Assembly (NCBI RefSeq): GCF_963855985.1
Contig: NW_026973566.1
Location: 2,542,001-2,606,000, forward strand
Reading direction: 5' to 3'
From: Ostrinia nubilalis
Lineage: Eukaryota; Arthropoda; Insecta; Lepidoptera; Crambidae
Length of the DNA: 64,000 bases
The position numbers and the translations under genes are program-made. Under the pieces are notes generated by a model, which worked only from the letters and a program-made list of their open reading frames with translations, searched no databases and was not told the DNA's origin. This document shows, piece by piece, positions 60,805-64,000 of this stretch (position 1 is the stretch's first letter; each line of letters opens with the position of its first letter).

Positions 60805-63785
60805 TTTATTTATTTTATTTTATTAGGTACACCAACGATAGGTACAACAATACACAATATGTTAAAAAATACGCAAAATATTAAGCTAATTGCACTATCA
60901 CTTAGAGGTATACACAGCTTGCAAGAAATATAAGTTGCTGCTTAGTTAACACAGTTAGCAAATGCACATCCAGGGGACCACTACATTTATTGTAGATCTT
61001 GCAGATCCGACATTAGGAGAGTTGGCTCCTAGAATAGTTTTTCGAAAGGGGCGGGAGAGAGGTTCAATGGGTTTACGTGGTATTCGTAATGGGACTTTGA
61101 AGTTAAACTTCGCTAGCAAGGTTGGACTACGCACATGATGTCTCATAATTTTGTAAAAGAAAGAAAGATCAAGTAGGTTTCTACGACGTTCTAGGCTTTT
61201 TATTTCCAAGTCAGTTAAGATCTCATTATACGAGTACCTTCTTTTGTCTCTAAAATGCGAGAATACCAAGTGTCTGACAAGTCGTTTCTGGATTCGTTCA
61301 ATGCGTAGAATGTGCGAAGCATAGTGAGGTTGCCAAACCACACTTCCAAACTCGAGGATGGATCTTACTAAGCTATTGAAAAGTGCTATTTTAGTGGAAC
61401 TACGCTTAAACGCTCTACCATTTCTAATTATGAAACCCAGCATCTTAGACGCCTTGGATACGATGTGATCCAGATGTGGAACAAATGTCATTTTACTGTC
61501 CATGATAACCCCCAGATCACGCACCACGGTCCTCTCTACAAGATTAGACCCATCGATGCTATAGACGGATGGGATAGGATTTAACTTCCTGGTGAGCTTT
61601 ATATGAACGCACTTCTCCACATTCAATGTCATTTCATTTGATTGACACCAACCCACCAATGCATTGAGGTCATTTTGAAGCAGCGTGACATCGGCCAATG
61701 AATCAACAACCCTCCATATTTTTAAGTCATCGGCAAACATTGACGAGGACGAGTATATAATGCAGTTTGGTAGGTCGTTAACAAAGATATTAAAAAGAAT
61801 CGGTCCCAGGTGGGAACCCTGAGGAACACCTGTAGTGACGTGATGCAGTTCCGAGCGATACCCATTGGCCACGACATAGAAGGAACGACCAGATAAGTAG
61901 GACCCAAACCAGGCCAGCAGATTCCCCGCCAGTCCATATGACGATAGTTTCATTAGAAGCAATTGATGGGGTACTCGGTCGAACGCCTTACTGAAGTCTG
62001 TATATATCGCATCGACCTGTTTGTTACAGTCAATATGACCTACGACATCCTCCTACCTACGACATATGTTACAAGGTTGGTGTTAGTAGACCTTCCCTTT
62101 GTGAATCCGTGTTGGTTCGGGTTCAAGTACTTCTCAAAGTAGATTTGAAGAACAGGGCAAACTAAGGACTCGAAGACTTTGGCCTATGAGGGTAAAATAG
62201 AGATGGGTCTATAGTTGCATGTAAGATGAGCATCGCCAGACTTAAAGATGGGTACCACTTTTGAAATTTTCCATGCATCAGGGAAGGTTCCAGAACGAAG
62301 CGATCGATTCATGATAACATAAACAGGCTCAACGAGAGAAGACGCACAACGAGAGATGAATAATGGCGGGATTTCGTCGCTGCCAGCGCCCTTCGAAACA
62401 GACAAGGTGGATAATTTGTCGAAAATTTGCTTGTGAGAAAACTGAAGAATAGAAAAACAGTCACTGCTGCTCTCCGATGGATTGATTTTCGGTCTATAAT
62501 ATTGCATCCAGTGGCATTTGTGTTAGATACCACAGATGAAAAATGAGAGGCGAAACTATTACATATGTCAACGCCATCCCGCATCTCGAACGATCCGTCC
62601 GTCATGACCACTGGATAGGAACCAGTGCCACCTCTTTTGGCTTTCATATAAGATCAAAATAGTTTGGGATTCTTAACCAATCCGTCCTCAACTCGGCGAA
62701 GGTAAGTGTTATAACACTCAGATGTAAGTTTTTTACAACGATCCGTTAGCACACGGTATGATATTAGGTCAAGTGGATTATTATATTTTTTGTACAGTAT
62801 TCTGTACTTGTTTTTCTCTCGCAGTAGCTTGATTAATTCCCTACTGAACCAAGGTGGATACTTATTTGATTTTGGCTTAGCAGAGGGCACGTGGTCAACA
62901 ATTGCTTTGTTGACGACATTGAGAAACAGTTCCAGTAAATTATTGACGTTGTTTTGTCCAGAGAAAAGAGACTCCCAGTTAACGGCAGCCAGAGTTTTAT
63001 TAATTGCTACATAGTCAGCTCTGTGGAAATTACGCCTAATAGCAGTGTTGGACTGTAGCGTTGGCTCATCCTCGAGACAAATCTCCACTGAAAGAGGTGG
63101 ATGTAGCTGATCGATTGGACATAAAACGTCCACGGCCCCAGCAACCTTACATAGTGGGATCCTGGCCAGAACCAAATCGAGAGTCCTTCCCATGACATTT
63201 GTGATAGAGTTATATTGTTTCAAGTTATTAACATTGGCAAAGTCTACGAAAAATTGATATAGAGTTGATAGGTTGTACGAAGGATGCCCGACCAGTCTCC
63301 AGTCCAGGGTTGATAAGTTAAAATCACCAAGAAGGCAAACATGCGAATTAAAATATTCAGAGACCTGGTTAAAATTATCAACAAAGCGTTTAAGCAATGA
63401 CATTTGAACAGGAGGTGGCAAATAGGCCGCACAAAGGTGACAGGTTCGGAGTCCCCAATTAACACCCAAACGTCCTCGCATTCGCTTTCCCACTTTTTCA
63501 TCCTTTTGGAAGGTAGGCATTTAGTTATTGCTACCAAAACTCCTCCTCCCCGCTTAGCATGATTGAGTCCCGAGAGTTCCCTGTCCCTCCTGTATACGAC
63601 ATATCTCTCACCAAAAATTTCAGAGTCATGGAAGCTACTGTTCAGCCAGGTCTCAGTTAAGACAATTACATCGTAACCAGAAGTGGTAAATTTTGTAAAA
63701 ATACATGGGTTTTCGTTCGCAAGCCGCGAACATTCTGATAATAGATAGTTAATGGGTTGAATTTTATAATATAGTTGGCTCAATA
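60805..63785 (-). pseudogene. Decayed LINE of the CR1/Jockey group: endonuclease and reverse transcriptase
   Basis: On minus in several frames. Endonuclease pieces: YDVIVLTETWLNSSFHDSEI, AKRGGGVLVAI and VCLLGDFNLSTLDWRL. A linker is seen as KPKSNKYPPWFSRELIKLLR. Reverse transcriptase pieces: SKGAGSDEIPPLFI, VVPIFKSGDAHLTCNYRPIS, LKLSSYGLAGNLLAWFGSYL-like sequence, TTGVPQGSHLGPILFNIFVN and SSSMFADDLKIWR (catalytic FADD kept). The last third, 60955-61962, is one open frame of 335 residues. At least four frameshifts break the upstream part. The 3' end is an A-rich AAATAAAATAAAATAAAT-type tail near 60,810-60,830. The family differs from the LINE at 25 kb. Confidence 0.75.
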
Positions 63786-64000
63786 CTATTTTTTCTGTCG
63801 CTTTTACATTCTCATTCGTTAATAGACTTGCATGTACTAAACTAACGAAATTAAAGTTTTGTTATGTTAAAAATTACGTAAGTTTGTAGTTGAAAATTAA
63901 GAATAATAACAAAGCGCTACCGATTCACGACGTCATTCGATAGACGTATTGCTTGACTGTGATTGGTCAGTCTCGCCGCGCGGGGCAGCGCCTTTGTTGC
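63786..64000. other. Right edge: possible 5' region of the LINE
   Basis: AT-rich then GC-rich (TCTCGCCGCGCGGGGCAGCG). No gene is visible before the window ends. Confidence 0.35.

Overview
This window looks like heterochromatic or repeat-dense DNA from an insect, most probably a moth or butterfly. The evidence is AT-rich spacer studded with short TAGGTAC-type words, Helitron ends of the lepidopteran type (TC start, GCGGGCGG...CTAG end), tRNA-headed SINEs, CR1-like LINEs with short tandem tails, a BEL/Pao element, a DIRS fragment, and eukaryotic splice and poly(A) signals. I see no rRNA, no functional tRNA, no CRISPR array and no bacterial gene organisation. The window is mostly a nest of transposable elements, and many of them can be bounded to the base because they interrupt readable genes.

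Layout. 0-2.2 kb: leader and LTR of a minus-strand BEL/Pao-like element, with a second LTR in inverted orientation 300 bp away. 2.4-5.9 kb: a spliced gene with a duplicated in-frame exon, an N-terminal half made of about 189-residue tandem repeats, one in-frame TGA, and a C-terminal RNase H-like, transposase-derived domain. 7.5-13.7 kb: a minus-strand DIRS-type retrotransposon fragment split by a 3.85 kb hAT-like element with an exact 8 bp target duplication. 13.8-42 kb: two Polinton/Maverick elements joined head to head at about 32,833. Copy A lies on the minus strand (gene 1, gene 2, integrase, phospholipase A2-like protein, protease, minor capsid, 48-residue basic protein, capsid-like protein, exonuclease-like protein). 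Its convergent partners, a 133-residue protein and a DNA polymerase B fragment, lie on plus. Copy B is its mirror image from the protease onward, ending in an almost complete DNA polymerase B gene. Both copies are broken by frameshifts and by at least seven insertions: a nearly intact CR1-like LINE, Helitrons, three CAGGGTG-ended TA-duplicating elements, a Ginger-like element and a Harbinger-like MITE. 42.0-43.2 kb: a small intron-containing gene, probably host, with a duplicated exon. 43.5-46.9 kb: spacer with a SINE and a 322 bp tandem repeat. 46.9-57.6 kb: a complete BEL/Pao element (near-identical LTRs, GTCAC target duplication) interrupted by a 3.5 kb element with 22 bp inverted ends. 58.2-64 kb: a SINE, a 5'-truncated CR1-like LINE, a Helitron and a decayed LINE.

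The most interesting system is the Polinton gene array. Nine same-strand genes are packed so that most stop codons overlap the next start codon: ATGA at four junctions, ATGAGTAA at one, and CTGA at one where a start may have decayed. Where both copies survive, the arrangement is kept in both. This suggests a polycistronic message read by termination-reinitiation, and it exposes a 48-residue basic protein too short for routine gene calling. Comparison of the two copies also gives exact empty sites for several inserted elements.
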